DNA of 6,085 nucleotides from Solobacterium sp. (GTDB taxonomy: Bacteria; Bacillota_I; Bacilli_A; Erysipelotrichales; Erysipelotrichaceae): positions 1 to 6,085 of the forward strand of contig JAFWCP010000017.1 of NCBI GenBank assembly GCA_017536845.1, read 5' to 3'. Under the pieces are notes generated by a model. It saw nothing but the letters and a program-made list of their open reading frames with translations, had not been told where the DNA came from and searched no databases. The position numbers and the translations under genes were made by a program. The number at the start of each line of letters is the position of its first letter. Within the stretch, counting starts at the first letter, position 1. Shown in pieces: positions 4,729 to 6,085 of this stretch.

Positions 4729-6085
4729 ATGAACAGTCTGATCCATCTGATTGATGAACTTCGCTCTTATGACAGCGAACGTGAATGGTTCGAGTTCAAG
4801 GTGAACTGGTTTAAACCCAAGGATCTGGGGGAATATATCTCTGCGCTGGCTAACAGTGCCGCTTATGCAGGAAGAAAAAAAGCATATTTTGTATGGGGAA
4901 TAAATGATGTCACTCATGAAATCGAAGGAACCGAGTTCAGGCCGGATTGTGATGTAAAGAATGAACCATTGAAGCACTTTCTTGCCAGGCAGTTGTCGCC
5001 TGAAAACAATTTTTCGTTTGACGAGGTGATAATGGATGGGAAACGTGTAGTTGTTCTTACCATTCCTTCTGCGAAAACCGTACCGACTGCATTTGCAAAT
5101 GAACGTTATATCCGCATTGGATCCAGCAAGGAAAACCTTCGGAAATATCCTGAAAAGGAATCCTTTCTTTTCCATGTACTCAGAGTCGGTTTTCCGACAA
5201 TCGAAAATACCCCTTCGGCTTATCAGGACCTCAGTTTTGGAAAACTGCTGGTTTATTATGCGGCAAAGGGGATTCAGCTGAATCCTGCAACGTTTGAGAA
5301 AAACCTGGAACTGCGAACGGAGGATGGTAAATATAACATTCTTGCGCAGCTTTTGTCGGACAATTCTCATCTGCCTTTGCGGGTTGCCATTTTCTCGGGA
5401 CGAAGCAAAGCCGACAACATGTATTCTGTGCGGGAATTCGGTTATCAATGTCTTTTATACTCGCTTGATGATGTGCTTCGTTACGGAGATGTGCTTAATA
5501 TCATTCAGGCTGATGAAAGAGACCGTATTGTGGAACGGAAAGAGGTATCGCTTTTTGAAAACGATGCCTTTCGGGAAGCTGTAATCAATGCATTTGTCCA
5601 TAACGCATGGGTAACACTGAATGAACCGATGCTTACTGTATATTCAGATCGGATTGAAATCCTTTCCAGAGGGACATTGGCTCCTGAGCAGACAATGGAA
5701 GGATTCTTCGCGGGTGAATCTGTTCCTGTCAATCGTAAGCTTGCGGAAATATTCCTTCAGCTGCATATCAGTGAGAAAACCGGCAGAGGTGTTCCCAGGA
5801 TTACTGAACGTTATGGGAAAAAGGCCTTCGAATTCCGTGAAAACGCAATTGTTGTAACGATTCCATTCCATTGGATCAATGTCATGGAAGACAGGGCCAA
5901 TGATCATCAGAATGAGACTTCCGGGAACCTGTTCAAACAGTATGTACTGTCGGATACGCAGAGAAGCATATTGGCAGAAATCAGAAATAATCCTAATGTG
6001 ACAAAACCTCAGCTGTGCACTGCTTTGGGCCTTGGCAAGTCAACTGTTGACCGTTGTATTGCGGATCTGCGGAAGAAAGGATTGC
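4729..6085 (+). CDS. AlbA_2 (Schlafen-type) DNA-binding / GHKL-ATPase-like regulator, 3' end cut off
   Basis: The frame is open from ATG 4729 to the right edge (452 codons, no stop), so the gene is partial. AAGGAGG at 4714-4720 supports the start. Domains in order: an AlbA_2 DNA-binding domain (about residues 17-140) with EFKVNWFKPKDLGEYISALA, the FVWGINDVTHEIEGTEF strand pair and RYIRIGSSKENL; a middle region (145-275); a RecG-C-terminal-type HATPase_c_4 domain (about 276-380) with FREAVINAFVHNAW (N-box-like Glu283 and Asn287), DRIEILSRG (307-315) and the glycine box TGRGVPRI (351-358); and a winged helix (about 409-452) with TKPQLCTALGLGKSTVDRCI. Such proteins are often labelled RecG-like helicases, but no helicase motifs are present. 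They are thought to be ATP-dependent DNA-binding regulators and are frequent in accessory regions. The target is unknown; the repeats directly upstream are a plausible one. Its base composition looks more AT-rich than the transporter's, by eye only. Confidence 0.9.
   Translation, partial: MNSLIHLIDELRSYDSEREWFEFKVNWFKPKDLGEYISALANSAAYAGRKKAYFVWGINDVTHEIEGTEFRPDCDVKNEPLKHFLARQLSPENNFSFDEVIMDGKRVVVLTIPSAKTVPTAFANERYIRIGSSKENLRKYPEKESFLFHVLRVGFPTIENTPSAYQDLSFGKLLVYYAAKGIQLNPATFEKNLELRTEDGKYNILAQLLSDNSHLPLRVAIFSGRSKADNMYSVREFGYQCLLYSLDDVLRYGDVLNIIQADERDRIVERKEVSLFENDAFREAVINAFVHNAWVTLNEPMLTVYSDRIEILSRGTLAPEQTMEGFFAGESVPVNRKLAEIFLQLHISEKTGRGVPRITERYGKKAFEFRENAIVVTIPFHWINVMEDRANDHQNETSGNLFKQYVLSDTQRSILAEIRNNPNVTKPQLCTALGLGKSTVDRCIADLRKKGL

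Noticed and set aside
4678..5448. Minus-strand 256-codon open frame
   Set aside because: It lies antisense to the AlbA_2 domain, which has clear family motifs on the plus strand. It shows no recognisable motifs.
4729..6085. RecG helicase
   Set aside because: Only the RecG-C-terminal-like ATPase region resembles proteins annotated that way. There are no Walker A/DExH helicase motifs or OB-fold wedge domain in the visible 452 residues.

Overview
The window looks like chromosomal DNA from a low-to-mid GC Gram-positive anaerobe (Bacillota; Erysipelotrichia or Clostridia is my best guess, and this is inference). The reasons are near-perfect AAGGAGG ribosome binding sites ahead of most genes, compact intrinsic terminators, and protein families typical of gut and oral Firmicutes. 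There are no RNA genes, insertion sequences, CRISPR arrays or phage genes visible.

Layout from left to right. An AT-rich end and a terminator hairpin (64-89) follow a short minus-strand gene (103-297) that appears to be a remnant of a DUF3990 protein. Divergent from it are a LysR-type regulator (439-1326) and, on the same strand, a 12-helix major facilitator transporter (1412-2623) with its own promoter-like sequence and a strong terminator. Next is a ROK-family sugar kinase (2786-3691). It converges through a shared terminator hairpin on a short-chain dehydrogenase on the minus strand (3766-4476). A 252-bp gap between divergent genes holds a tandem array of 12-bp repeats. It is followed by a plus-strand gene (from 4729, cut by the right edge) for an AlbA_2/Schlafen-type DNA-binding plus GHKL-ATPase-like plus winged-helix protein.

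How they may work together: the regulator, transporter, ROK kinase and dehydrogenase could form a small import-and-catabolism locus for a sugar or sugar-derived compound. Terminators and strand changes show separate transcripts, not one operon, and no substrate can be named from sequence. The DUF3990 remnant and the AlbA_2-ATPase gene belong to the accessory gene pool and flank the metabolic block.

I do not see a convincing new biological system. The most unusual structure is the 12-bp repeat array (8 full units plus two 9-bp shortened units) lying directly upstream of an extended -10 element for the AlbA_2-ATPase gene. It could be an iteron-like regulatory site, possibly for that gene's own DNA-binding product.
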